64,000 nt of DNA from Hyphomicrobiales bacterium (GTDB lineage: Bacteria > Pseudomonadota > Alphaproteobacteria > Rhizobiales > Rhizobiaceae), in assembly GCA_900470155.1 (NCBI GenBank), contig UBZT01000014.1:147522-211521 (forward strand). The letters run 5' to 3'. Each line of letters opens with the position of its first letter. Position 1 is the stretch's first letter. The position numbers were made by a program, and so were the translations under genes. Shown here piece by piece: positions 16,973 through 24,796 of this stretch. The notes under the pieces were generated by a model. The model was not told the origin of the DNA. It worked only from the letters and a program-made list of their open reading frames with translations, and made no database searches.

Positions 16973-17638
16973 CTACTGGCTGGCCCAGATGATCCGCGCG
17001 ACCCATTCGACATCGTTCATGTCGAGGCTGCGTGGCGGATGCTCCGGGTTCAGGGATTGCAAGTCGATGGTTTTGGCGCTTTGCCGGGCCATGATCTTGG
17101 CCATGACCTCGCCCTCACGGGTCTTGACCACCACGCGGTCGCCCCGGCGCACCTGCGCGCCCGGCTCGACGATCAGGATATCACCGTCGCGGTAGAGCGG
17201 TTTCATGCTGTCGCCCTGCACCTCGAGCGCATAGACACCGGCGCCGCGACCGGGTGGGGAGGGGAACTCCACCAGATCCCAGCCCTGGCCTGCCGGAAAA
17301 CCGCCATCGTCAAAAAAGCCGCCGGCACCCGCCTGTGCCATGCCGAGCAGCGGAATGGAGCTCGCCTGTGGCGGAAACAGGCCGTTCGGAATGGAATTGC
17401 GGCCAGTCTCCGGCGAGACATAGCTCATGAACTGGTCGAGGCTTGCGCCTGTCGCATCCAGCACCTTGGAAATCGATTCCGTCGATGGCCAGCGCATCCG
17501 GCCGTCGGCGGCCACACGTTTCGATTTGTTGAACGAGGTCGGGTCGAGGCCCGCCCTGCGTGCAAGCCCTGAAGGCGTCAGCGAATGCCGCTCGGCGAGA
17601 CGGTCAATCGCGGCCCATATGCTGTCGTGCGAAAGCAT
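16973..17638 (-). CDS. XRE-type repressor with S24 (LexA/CI-like) peptidase domain
   Basis: A 221-residue DNA-binding protein: an N-terminal helix-turn-helix (about 10-60, GLARRAGLDPTSFNKSKR) and a C-terminal S24 domain (about 95-215). The catalytic pair is visible as Ser144 (GDSMKPL) and Lys181 (MAKIMAR), 37 apart as in LexA. A possible Ala-Gly self-cleavage site lies at about 103-104. No prophage genes are nearby, so this is a chromosomal regulator rather than a phage remnant. Targets are unknown; the downstream SNase-like gene is likely co-transcribed. Confidence 0.87.
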   Translation of the reverse strand: MLSHDSIWAAIDRLAERHSLTPSGLARRAGLDPTSFNKSKRVAADGRMRWPSTESISKVLDATGASLDQFMSYVSPETGRNSIPNGLFPPQASSIPLLGMAQAGAGGFFDDGGFPAGQGWDLVEFPSPPGRGAGVYALEVQGDSMKPLYRDGDILIVEPGAQVRRGDRVVVKTREGEVMAKIMARQSAKTIDLQSLNPEHPPRSLDMNDVEWVARIIWASQ

Positions 17639-17768
17639 GATCGCGCCTGCTCCAGGGCCGGCAAGGCAGCACGCATTCTGCCCCCGGCCAATTCGGCTGG
17701 AACAATAAATCAGGACCCCATCTTAGTAAAGCAAAAAGGAATAAAATCCTTGGATCAAATCGCGCCGA

Positions 17769-18416
17769 TCAGGCGACCATCGCCATGTTGATCTTGCCGA
17801 GCTGGATGACCGCCTGGGTGCGGCTGTCCACCTTGAGCTTCAGCAGGATCGCCGAGACATGCGCCTTGATCGTTGCTTCCGATACGCCGAGTTCATAGGC
17901 GATCTGTTTGTTCAGCAGCCCTTCGCCGAGCATGCCGAGCACCCGGCTCTGCTGCGGCGTCAGCGTCCTCAGCCGGCTGATCAGATCGGCAACGTCCGGA
18001 TCGGTCTCCTGTCCGCCCTGATAGCTCTTCGGCGTCCAGATATCGCCTTCCAGCACACATTGGATCGCCGCGCGGATATCGTCGATGCCGGAGGACTTGG
18101 AAATGAAACCGGAGGCCCCCAGTTCGAGCGCGCGGCGCACGGTGACGGGATCGTCGCTGGCCGAGACGATCACCAGCGGCAGGCTGGCGAATTCGGCGCG
18201 CAGTGCCATCAGGCCGGAAAAGCCGCTGACGCCCGGCATGGCCAGATCCAGCAGCATCAGGTCGGCGTCCGGATTGGCTGTCGCCGCAGCCCGGGCGGCT
18301 TCGAAATCGCCGGCCTCGATGATCGTCTGGGTGCCGTCGATGCCGGTCACGGCCTGGCGCAGGGCGCCGCGAAACAGTGGATGGTCATCGGCAATAATGA
18401 AAGTGGATGCAGCCAT
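17769..18416 (-). CDS. LuxR/NarL-family response regulator
   Basis: A 215-residue response regulator. The receiver domain (1-120) has the acidic pair DD at 10-11, phospho-acceptor Asp57 in MLLDLAMPG, and Lys in SKSSG. The C-terminal GerE helix-turn-helix (about 145-210) has LTPQQSRVLGMLGEGLLNKQIA and SEATIKAHVSAILLKL. No histidine kinase is adjacent, so it is an orphan regulator. ATG 18416 follows GGGAGGGAG; an upstream TTG at 18434 is less likely. Confidence 0.9.
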   Translation of the reverse strand: MAASTFIIADDHPLFRGALRQAVTGIDGTQTIIEAGDFEAARAAATANPDADLMLLDLAMPGVSGFSGLMALRAEFASLPLVIVSASDDPVTVRRALELGASGFISKSSGIDDIRAAIQCVLEGDIWTPKSYQGGQETDPDVADLISRLRTLTPQQSRVLGMLGEGLLNKQIAYELGVSEATIKAHVSAILLKLKVDSRTQAVIQLGKINMAMVA

Positions 18417-18543
18417 GTCAAAGCTCCCTCCCAAGAGCTGTGTCAGCTATCGCGCAATGCGCGTGTCTTCTTTTAGCGCTTGCTGCGCCACTAGACAATG
18501 CCAATAGGCAAGGCAGCGGCGCTATCAGTGTGTATGCACGGCG

Positions 18544-18972
18544 TCAGGTCTTGCTCGGCGGTATCTGCTCTTCGTCACGTCTGAATTCCTGCACCAGGCC
18601 GAAGAAGGCTCGCATGAACCGTTCCATGATGCCGATCGAGCGGTCGATCTCGGCATCGCTTGGCAATTCGCCCTTGGCCGCTGCCGCAGGCATGCCGGAC
18701 GCCAGCTGTTTTTCCAAGAGGTCGACGCGTTTTTCCAGCCGCGCCAGATCCTCGTCATAAGCCGCCCGCTCGTCCGCCGCCATGCGGCAGGTCAAACTGC
18801 CGTCGATTTCCTTGCACAGCGTTACGGTCCCCGTCTGCCGATCGAGACGGACAAAGCCGGTCTCGGATTTTTCCAGGCTGTAGCGATCGGCCGATGCATC
18901 CTGGGCAACAGCCGGCAGGCTCGACAGCGCCAGCATCGCGGCAACAAGGCTCCTGGATAGCATTTCCACCAT
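18544..18972 (-). CDS. Exported coiled-coil hypothetical protein
   Basis: Unrecognised 142-residue protein with a signal peptide (cleavage after LPAVAQ or nearby), a short beta-like segment with two Cys (VTLCKEIDGSLTCRM), and a coiled coil (about 80-105, ERAAYDEDLARLEKRVDLLEKQL). A periplasmic location is expected. Proteins of this kind are common in Rhizobiaceae without assigned function. The start at 18972 follows GAGGAGG at a good distance. Confidence 0.65.
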   Translation of the reverse strand: MVEMLSRSLVAAMLALSSLPAVAQDASADRYSLEKSETGFVRLDRQTGTVTLCKEIDGSLTCRMAADERAAYDEDLARLEKRVDLLEKQLASGMPAAAAKGELPSDAEIDRSIGIMERFMRAFFGLVQEFRRDEEQIPPSKT

Positions 18973-19086
18973 GTCTTTTACTCCTCCTCTTGTCGTGCAA
19001 TTGGCCACAGGCGTGGACAAGGACGCCGCTTTGCGGCAAACCGCTGCCAAAGATCGCAGCGGAACACAGGAACCCCAGGAGCGACG

Positions 19087-19458
19087 ATGGAAAAGACCAT
19101 ATACAAGATCGTCCCGCAGGAATTATGGCAAGAGGCGCGTCCCGACGGCCAGTTCAAGGGTGCCGCCATCGATCTCACCGATGGTTATATCCATTTCTCC
19201 ACGGCCGCCCAGGCGGTCGAGACCGCAAGGCTGCATTTTGCCGGTCAATCCGGCCTTTTGCTGGTCGCCGTCGAAACGGCGGCTCTGGGAGACGCCCTGA
19301 AATGGGAGCCGTCCCGCAACGGCGCACTCTTCCCTCATCTTTACGCCGCTTTGCCGTTCGATGCTGTCGCCTGGGAAAAGCCGCTGCCGCTTGGGCCGGA
19401 CGGTGCCCATCTTTTTCCAGACGCCTTCAAGAACGCCTCTTCCAGGGATACCCAGTGA
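19087..19458 (+). CDS. DUF952 family protein
   Basis: A 123-residue protein of the DUF952 family (IYKIVPQELWQEA, GYIHFSTAAQA and HLYAALPFDAV blocks). Function is unknown; the family resembles ADP-ribosyltransferase-like or glutathione-S-transferase-associated folds in some annotations, which I cannot confirm here. AGGAG precedes the start. Its stop codon overlaps the pyrD start (TGATG), so the two are translationally coupled. Confidence 0.85.
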   Translation: MEKTIYKIVPQELWQEARPDGQFKGAAIDLTDGYIHFSTAAQAVETARLHFAGQSGLLLVAVETAALGDALKWEPSRNGALFPHLYAALPFDAVAWEKPLPLGPDGAHLFPDAFKNASSRDTQ

Positions 19459-20546
19459 TGCTCGATTTCGCCTCTCTCGCCCGCCGCGGCCTCTTCCTTT
19501 TTGATGCCGAGACCGCCCATGGCATGTCGATCGCCGCGCTGAAATCCGGCCTCCTGCCATCCTGCCGCATCGGCCCAGATCCGCGCCTCGCCCAGACGGT
19601 TGCCGGCCTTGCCTTCGCCAATCCGCTCGGCATGGCCGCCGGCTATGACAAGAATGCCGAAGTCCCGGATGCGCTCTTGTCACTCGGCTTCGGCTTCGCC
19701 GAAATCGGCACGCTGACCCCGAAGCCGCAAGCGGGCAATCCCAAGCCGCGCATCTTCCGGCTGGTCGACGACATGGCCGTGATCAACCGCCTCGGCTTCA
19801 ACAATGAAGGCCATGATGCCGCCTATGCGCGCCTGTCTGCCCGTTCCGGCAAATCCGGTCTTGTCGGCGTCAATATCGGCGCCAACAAGGATACCGAAGA
19901 TCGCATCGCCGACTATGTCGCCGGCATCCGCCGCTTCTATCCGGTCGCCGGCTATTTCACCGCCAACATTTCCTCGCCCAACACGCCGGGCCTACGCGAC
20001 CTGCAGGCGCGCGAAAGCCTGGCCGCCCTGTTGTCGGCCGTGCTTGCCGCGCGCCAGGAAGAGGCGCTGCGCGCCGGCCGCCGCATTCCGGTTTTCCTCA
20101 AGATCGCCCCCGATCTGACCGAGGAGGGCATGGACGATATCGCCGAAGTGGCGCTTGCCCATGATCTCGACGGCCTGATCGTCTCCAACACCACACTGTC
20201 GCGCGATGGCCTCTCCGATCCGGTCGTCGCAAAGGAAGCGGGCGGCCTGTCCGGCAAGCCTCTGTTCGACAAGTCCACCGCAGTACTTGCCCGCATGCGC
20301 AAGCGCGTCGGCCGCGATCTGGCGATCATCGGCGTCGGCGGTGTATCGTCGGCGGAATCCGCGCTGGAAAAGATCCGAGCCGGTGCCGATCTCGTTCAGC
20401 TCTATTCCTGCATGGTCTATGAAGGCCCCGGCTTGCCGGCCAGGATCGTCCGTGGTTTGTCGAGCCTCATCGATCGCGAAGAGGTTGGCAATATCCGCGA
20501 GCTGCGCGACAGCCGCCTCGATTACTGGCTCTCGGCAAAGGTCTGA
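19458..20546 (+). CDS. pyrD: Dihydroorotate dehydrogenase (quinone), class 2
   Basis: Membrane-associated FMN enzyme that oxidises dihydroorotate to orotate in pyrimidine synthesis. The 362-residue length and the N-terminal amphipathic segment (LFLFDAETAHGMSIAAL) mark the class 2, quinone-linked form. FMN and substrate motifs include NPLGMAAGYDKN, NRLGFNNEG, NISSPNTPGLRDLQ with the catalytic-serine region, and GVGGVSSAESALEKI. The start overlaps the DUF952 stop by one base. Its last 25 bases overlap the convergent MATE gene. Confidence 0.95.
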   Translation: MLDFASLARRGLFLFDAETAHGMSIAALKSGLLPSCRIGPDPRLAQTVAGLAFANPLGMAAGYDKNAEVPDALLSLGFGFAEIGTLTPKPQAGNPKPRIFRLVDDMAVINRLGFNNEGHDAAYARLSARSGKSGLVGVNIGANKDTEDRIADYVAGIRRFYPVAGYFTANISSPNTPGLRDLQARESLAALLSAVLAARQEEALRAGRRIPVFLKIAPDLTEEGMDDIAEVALAHDLDGLIVSNTTLSRDGLSDPVVAKEAGGLSGKPLFDKSTAVLARMRKRVGRDLAIIGVGGVSSAESALEKIRAGADLVQLYSCMVYEGPGLPARIVRGLSSLIDREEVGNIRELRDSRLDYWLSAKV

Positions 20547-21883
20547 TCGATCTTCATCTTCAGCCGTGACAGCAGCAAAAGGCCACGCAGCGCCAGAAAC
20601 ACGTTGAGCGCCACCCAGAGCCCGTGATTGCCGGCTATTGGCACCAGGATCGCCACCGTCAGCAGATAGCCTGCGAGCGCGACGATCATCATGTTGCGCA
20701 TCTCGCTCGACCATGTCGCGCCGATGAAGACGCCGTCCATCTGGAAGGCGAGCGCCCCGGTCAGCGCCGTCAGCGCGGCATAGGGCAGGTAGGTCGAGGC
20801 CATGGCCCGCACGTCTTCAGCCGTGGTGATGAAACCGATGATCGCTTCACCGAAGATCAGGAAGAAGGCGAGGCTGGCAAGCGCCAGCCCCAGCGACCAG
20901 ATCCCGGTCAGCTTGACCGCCTTTTCGAAGCCTGCGCGAGATCGGGCACCGACCGTCTGGCCGGTGATCTGCTCGGCCGCCGTCGCAATGCCGTCGAGAT
21001 AGAAGCTGGCGATCATGAAGAAATTCATCAGCACGGCGTTTGCCGCCAGCGTCACCGGCCCGAAACTCACGCCGACCCGGGTCATCACGGTAAAGGCGGT
21101 GATCAGCGAAAAGGTCCGGATCATGATGTCGCGGTTTAGCTGGAAGAGATGCGAAAGCCTGGCCCTGTCGGTCAGCATCGCCAGCCGGGGCATGGCTGCG
21201 CCGCGATAACGCCAGAAGACAAAACAGAGACCCGCGACAGCGGCCACCGCCTCGCCGATCACCGTGCCCCAGGCAACGCCTGCAATGCCCCATCCGAATG
21301 TGATGCCGAGCGTGATCGACATGACGATATTGACGCCGTTCAGCAGGATCTGCAGTGCCAGTCCAACCGAGCCCATGCCGCGACCCAGCACGAAGCCGAG
21401 CAGGGTGAAGTTAGACAGTGTCAGCGGCCCGGCCAGGATGCGGATGGCGATATAGGTGGAGGCTGCCAGCGCCACCTCGCCCTCGGCTCCCATCAGCGCC
21501 AGTCCGCCGGCCGTAATCAGCGGCGACAGTGCCAGGACGAGCAGCCCGAAGCCGACCGACAGCGCCATCGATCGCCAGAAGACGGCAAAGACCTCGGCGT
21601 CGTCACGGCGGCCCTCTGCCTGTGCGACGAGCGCCGTGGTCGAGGTGCGCAGAAAATTGAGACTGGCAAACAGCAGATCGAAAAGGGCGGCGGCAATGGC
21701 AAGGCCGGCAAGGCTTGCTGCCGTTCCGGTGCGGCCGATCACGGCGGTGTCGGTCAGGCCGAGCAGCGGCGTGGTCAGGAAGCCCAGCGTCATCGGCACG
21801 GCAATCGCCAGCACGGAGCGGTGCGTGACTTCTATGATGCGCAAGGGTTCTGCGACCCGATCTCGATCCATGCCCTGGTCCAT
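20522..21883 (-). CDS. MATE-family efflux transporter
   Basis: Twelve-helix multidrug/toxic-compound exporter (453 residues) of the MATE/DinF type. Family landmarks are VPMTLGFLTTPLLGLTDTAVIG in helix 1-2, AQAEGRRDD, and AEQITGQTVGARSRAGF in the second half. Drug specificity and coupling ion cannot be read. The start is uncertain (ATG 21883 or 21871). The 3' end overlaps pyrD by 25 bases tail to tail. Confidence 0.9.
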   Translation of the reverse strand: MDQGMDRDRVAEPLRIIEVTHRSVLAIAVPMTLGFLTTPLLGLTDTAVIGRTGTAASLAGLAIAAALFDLLFASLNFLRTSTTALVAQAEGRRDDAEVFAVFWRSMALSVGFGLLVLALSPLITAGGLALMGAEGEVALAASTYIAIRILAGPLTLSNFTLLGFVLGRGMGSVGLALQILLNGVNIVMSITLGITFGWGIAGVAWGTVIGEAVAAVAGLCFVFWRYRGAAMPRLAMLTDRARLSHLFQLNRDIMIRTFSLITAFTVMTRVGVSFGPVTLAANAVLMNFFMIASFYLDGIATAAEQITGQTVGARSRAGFEKAVKLTGIWSLGLALASLAFFLIFGEAIIGFITTAEDVRAMASTYLPYAALTALTGALAFQMDGVFIGATWSSEMRNMMIVALAGYLLTVAILVPIAGNHGLWVALNVFLALRGLLLLSRLKMKIDQTFAESQ

Positions 21884-21918
21884 CCCCCGAAGCCCTCTGG
21901 TGGCAAGGCGGGAATCGC

Positions 21919-22422
21919 TCAGGCCGACAGCACCATGGCCCAATACGGTCGGTTTGCGGAAGAGGCATCGAAGGCAACCGCCACGCCCAGCCCACGATAG
22001 GATCCGAGCATGTTCTCCAAGTGCTTCTTCGAATCGATCCAGGCCTGCACCGCGCGCCCGACCGTATCCTGGCCGGCGGCGATGTTTTCCGCAGCCGGCA
22101 GCGGCACATTGCTGCCCTTCATCCGCTCCAGGAAGCTGTCGTTGAAGCCGATCAGATGGGTCATCTTGCCGGCGCGCGCCATGCGTTTGGCCTGGCCGAT
22201 GGCCGCATTTTCAGCTTCCTTGGCCCGTACCAGCGGCGAAAGCCCTTTTGCGTCGCGCAGGTCGTTGACCAGTGTCAGCGCTCCCTCGGTCTCGGCTCGC
22301 GCCTGGGCGTCGCCCGGTGTCAGCACATCGGTTGTACGGCAGCCGGCGATGGAAAGCGCCAGGCCGCCACCGGCCAAGAGGAGAAGTCGACGACGCGGCA
22401 GGTCGAACATCAGCTCTCTCAT
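21919..22422 (-). CDS. CAP/SCP-domain lipoprotein
   Basis: A 167-residue lipoprotein: LALSIAGC is a lipobox ending at about Cys28, so the mature protein is lipid-anchored in the periplasm. The rest is a CAP (SCP/PR-1, YkwD-like) domain with LVNDLRDAKGLSPL, AKRMARAGKMTH, AAENIAAGQDTVGRAVQAWIDSKKH and the closing YRGLGVAVAF/YWAMVLS. Function of bacterial CAP proteins is largely unknown. The start follows the stop of the upstream 88-residue gene by one base, so the two form an operon. Confidence 0.85.
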   Translation of the reverse strand: MRELMFDLPRRRLLLLAGGGLALSIAGCRTTDVLTPGDAQARAETEGALTLVNDLRDAKGLSPLVRAKEAENAAIGQAKRMARAGKMTHLIGFNDSFLERMKGSNVPLPAAENIAAGQDTVGRAVQAWIDSKKHLENMLGSYRGLGVAVAFDASSANRPYWAMVLSA

Positions 22423-22423
22423 G

Positions 22424-22690
22424 TCACTTCCGCGAGGCAAACAGGCGCAGGATGATGAACACCGGAATGACGATGGTCGCGCCGATCAGAAGATAGTCGC
22501 CCACCCGGCCGAGGGCGGCAAAGCCGGTATGCCAGAGGTCGAGGATGAAATATTTCACGCCCTGGATCAGGTCGAGCGGATCGAGCCCGAACACGGCCAT
22601 GACGAAGCCGACGATCAGCGACACCACGATCAGCTTGACGATCGTGCGGCCTGGCGTATCGCCGAGAAATCTGTTGACGCTATCCGACAT
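22424..22690 (-). CDS. Small two-helix membrane protein (DUF6460-like)
   Basis: An 88-residue inner-membrane protein with two hydrophobic segments (about 17-36 and 62-84) and the start MSDSVNRFLGDTPGRTIVKL. It resembles the small alphaproteobacterial family DUF6460, an assignment made from memory of the pattern. Function is unknown. Its stop is one base before the CAP lipoprotein start on the minus strand, suggesting that the two work at the same membrane. Confidence 0.7.
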   Translation of the reverse strand: MSDSVNRFLGDTPGRTIVKLIVVSLIVGFVMAVFGLDPLDLIQGVKYFILDLWHTGFAALGRVGDYLLIGATIVIPVFIILRLFASRK

Positions 22691-22851
22691 AGGGCGCTCC
22701 TGTTTGCTCTGATATGGGAGGACCCACCGGCCCTCGCAAGCATGCCTTGAGGCGAAGACCTGCTTCGCTTTCCATTTAGCACTTGAGTTTTTTCCGGCCG
22801 TCGGTCAAGACCGCGCGCCTTCCTCATCCTGAAAGGCCTTGAGGGACAGCC

Positions 22852-23793
22852 ATGCATCCGACCCAGTTTTCCTCCGGCGACGTGATTGCCGACCGTCGCG
22901 CCGACTATGCCCGAATGCTGGCAGAAAGTGGCGATCCTGCGGCGGCCGTCGAATTGATGGAGCAGGCGCTGGAATTGGCGCCTGTCTGGCCGGCCGGACT
23001 GGTGCGCCTTGCCGATTATGCCGAAAAATCCGGCCAGCCGGACAAGGCGATCACCGCCTTGCGCTCGGTTCTGTCGTTTGATCCCGAGGATATTTTCGGC
23101 GCGCAGCTGAAGCTCGCTTTGCTCGGTGCGGAAAAGATGCCCGACACGCCGCCCAGCCGCTATGTCGAGGCTCTGTTCGACGATTATGCCGATCGCTTCG
23201 ACACGGCCCTGGTCGAGCGGCTGGATTATTCGGTCCCAGGCAAGCTCGCGGCGCTGGTCGCCTCCAGGCCGCATGTCGAGCCCTTCGCCTGCGCGGTCGA
23301 TCTCGGCTGCGGCACGGGCCTGTTCGGCGCCGAGATCCGCCAGCATGCGACCCGTCTCGAAGGCTTCGACCTGTCGACCAACATGCTGGCGCGGGCAGAA
23401 GAGAAGAACCTCTACGACCTGCTGGCACGCGCCGATCTCTCTCTCGACCCGGAAGCCTCCGGCCTTCTCGCCGATGGACTGGCCAGCCACCGTGCCGATC
23501 TCGTCTCCGCAGCCGACGTGCTGATGTATCTCGGCGATCTCGCCAACGCCTTTTCACTGGCCGCAAACCTGTCGCAACCCGGTGCGCTGTTTGCCTTTTC
23601 CGTCGAAGACGCAACCATGGACGAGGGTTTCGCGCTTCAGCCGTCGATGCGTTATGCCCATTCCGAAGCCCATGTGCGCCAGCGTCTCTCGCAAAACGGC
23701 TTTACCGTCGTCAAACGCGAGCACACCACCATTCGCATGGATGGCGGAAAACCGGTCTTCGGCATTCTGTTTCTTGCGGTGAAGACGTCCTGA
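22852..23793 (+). CDS. TPR-containing class I SAM methyltransferase
   Basis: A 313-residue protein with an N-terminal pair of TPR-like helices (about 15-95, DPAAAVELMEQALELAPVW and PDKAITALRSVLSFDPED) joined to a Rossmann methyltransferase (about 110-313, AVDLGCGTGLFGAEI and FDLSTNMLARA). The combination resembles a rhizobial methyltransferase group with NDUFAF5-like similarity. Substrate is unknown; the TPR part suggests a protein partner. Confidence 0.82.
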   Translation: MHPTQFSSGDVIADRRADYARMLAESGDPAAAVELMEQALELAPVWPAGLVRLADYAEKSGQPDKAITALRSVLSFDPEDIFGAQLKLALLGAEKMPDTPPSRYVEALFDDYADRFDTALVERLDYSVPGKLAALVASRPHVEPFACAVDLGCGTGLFGAEIRQHATRLEGFDLSTNMLARAEEKNLYDLLARADLSLDPEASGLLADGLASHRADLVSAADVLMYLGDLANAFSLAANLSQPGALFAFSVEDATMDEGFALQPSMRYAHSEAHVRQRLSQNGFTVVKREHTTIRMDGGKPVFGILFLAVKTS

Positions 23794-23911
23794 TCAGCGG
23801 TTTTATTGCGATCTTTCCGATAGGTCAGTATTCCTGACCCATCACCCTTGTGAACAGGCGTTTCTCAGGTCATCTTGGCGGTTGGGAGGCCCCTTTTCGC
23901 GGAGATGGTTG

Positions 23912-24550
23912 ATGGCGCAGATCACGAGCATGCTGGGTATCTGGAATTCCAATCCGACGCGTCACACCGTGGCCGAAGATCTGCAGGGCCTGATCGCCGG
24001 CAGCATGATCGCGGCGCTGGGTCTCTATCTTCTTGCCAAGGTCGGGCTGCTCACCGGCGGCATGGCCGGCCTTGCCTTCGTCCTGCATTACTGGACCGGC
24101 ATGAGCTTCGGCCTGCTGTTCTTCGTCCTCAACCTGCCTTTCTATATCCTGTCGCTGCGCCGCGTCGGTGTCGATTTCACCATCAAGACCTTCCTCGCCG
24201 TCGGCTTCACCTCGTTCCTTGTCGAAATCGAAAGCCGCTTCTTGGTGATTGAAAGCATTGCACCGGTCTGGGCCGCGATCCTGGGTGGCCTTCTCCTCGG
24301 CTTCGGCCTCCTGGCGCTCTATCGCCACCGCGCTAGCCTTGGCGGCCTCGGCATTCTCGCCGTCTATATCCAGGACCGCTTCGGCATCCGCGCCGGCCTC
24401 GTCCAGCTTGCCTTCGACCTCTGCGTCATGGCGACAGCCTTTGCCGTCGTCAGCCCGATCGTCGTTGCCTATTCGGTTCTCGGCGCCGTCGTCCTCAACC
24501 TCTTCCTCGCCATCAACCACCGCTCGGACCGCTACATCGCACTGCGGTAA
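23912..24550 (+). CDS. YitT-family membrane protein
   Basis: A 212-residue inner-membrane protein with five to six hydrophobic helices. Family pattern: GLYLLAKVGLLTGGMAGLAFVLHYWTG near the start and GGLLLGFGLLALYRHRASLGGLGILAVYIQ in the middle. The C-terminal cytosolic DUF2179 domain found in Bacillus YitT is absent. Transport function is suspected in the family but unproven. The start at 23912 has GGAG at the right distance. Confidence 0.85.
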   Translation: MAQITSMLGIWNSNPTRHTVAEDLQGLIAGSMIAALGLYLLAKVGLLTGGMAGLAFVLHYWTGMSFGLLFFVLNLPFYILSLRRVGVDFTIKTFLAVGFTSFLVEIESRFLVIESIAPVWAAILGGLLLGFGLLALYRHRASLGGLGILAVYIQDRFGIRAGLVQLAFDLCVMATAFAVVSPIVVAYSVLGAVVLNLFLAINHRSDRYIALR

Positions 24551-24796
24551 TGTGAGCGACAGAGAGGCGGAGAAAAACCGCCGCCGCGCTGGCGCTGTTC
24601 GGCATGCGTCCAGCGCTGTCGCCATTGGCGAGTGAACGCGCCCCGATCCGGCGATCTAAATACCATCAAATTCCCTATAGGGTCGCACTTGTGACCCGCG
24701 TCACATGAAGCTACGTTTACGTAAATGGAAGAAGGGAGTCTTCCATGCGGGCGACCGAAGCAAGGCCGCCTTGCCCTCTGGGAGGAGGTGGCTTTC

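Noticed and set aside
16973..17638. S24 repressor as evidence for a prophage
   Set aside because: No integrase, structural, lysis or attachment sequences occur nearby; the neighbours are ordinary chromosomal genes.
23823..23839. GGTCAG-TATTC-CTGACC palindrome upstream of the YitT gene as an operator
   Set aside because: Short arms, no regulator nearby and equally likely to be a weak hairpin after the methyltransferase gene.
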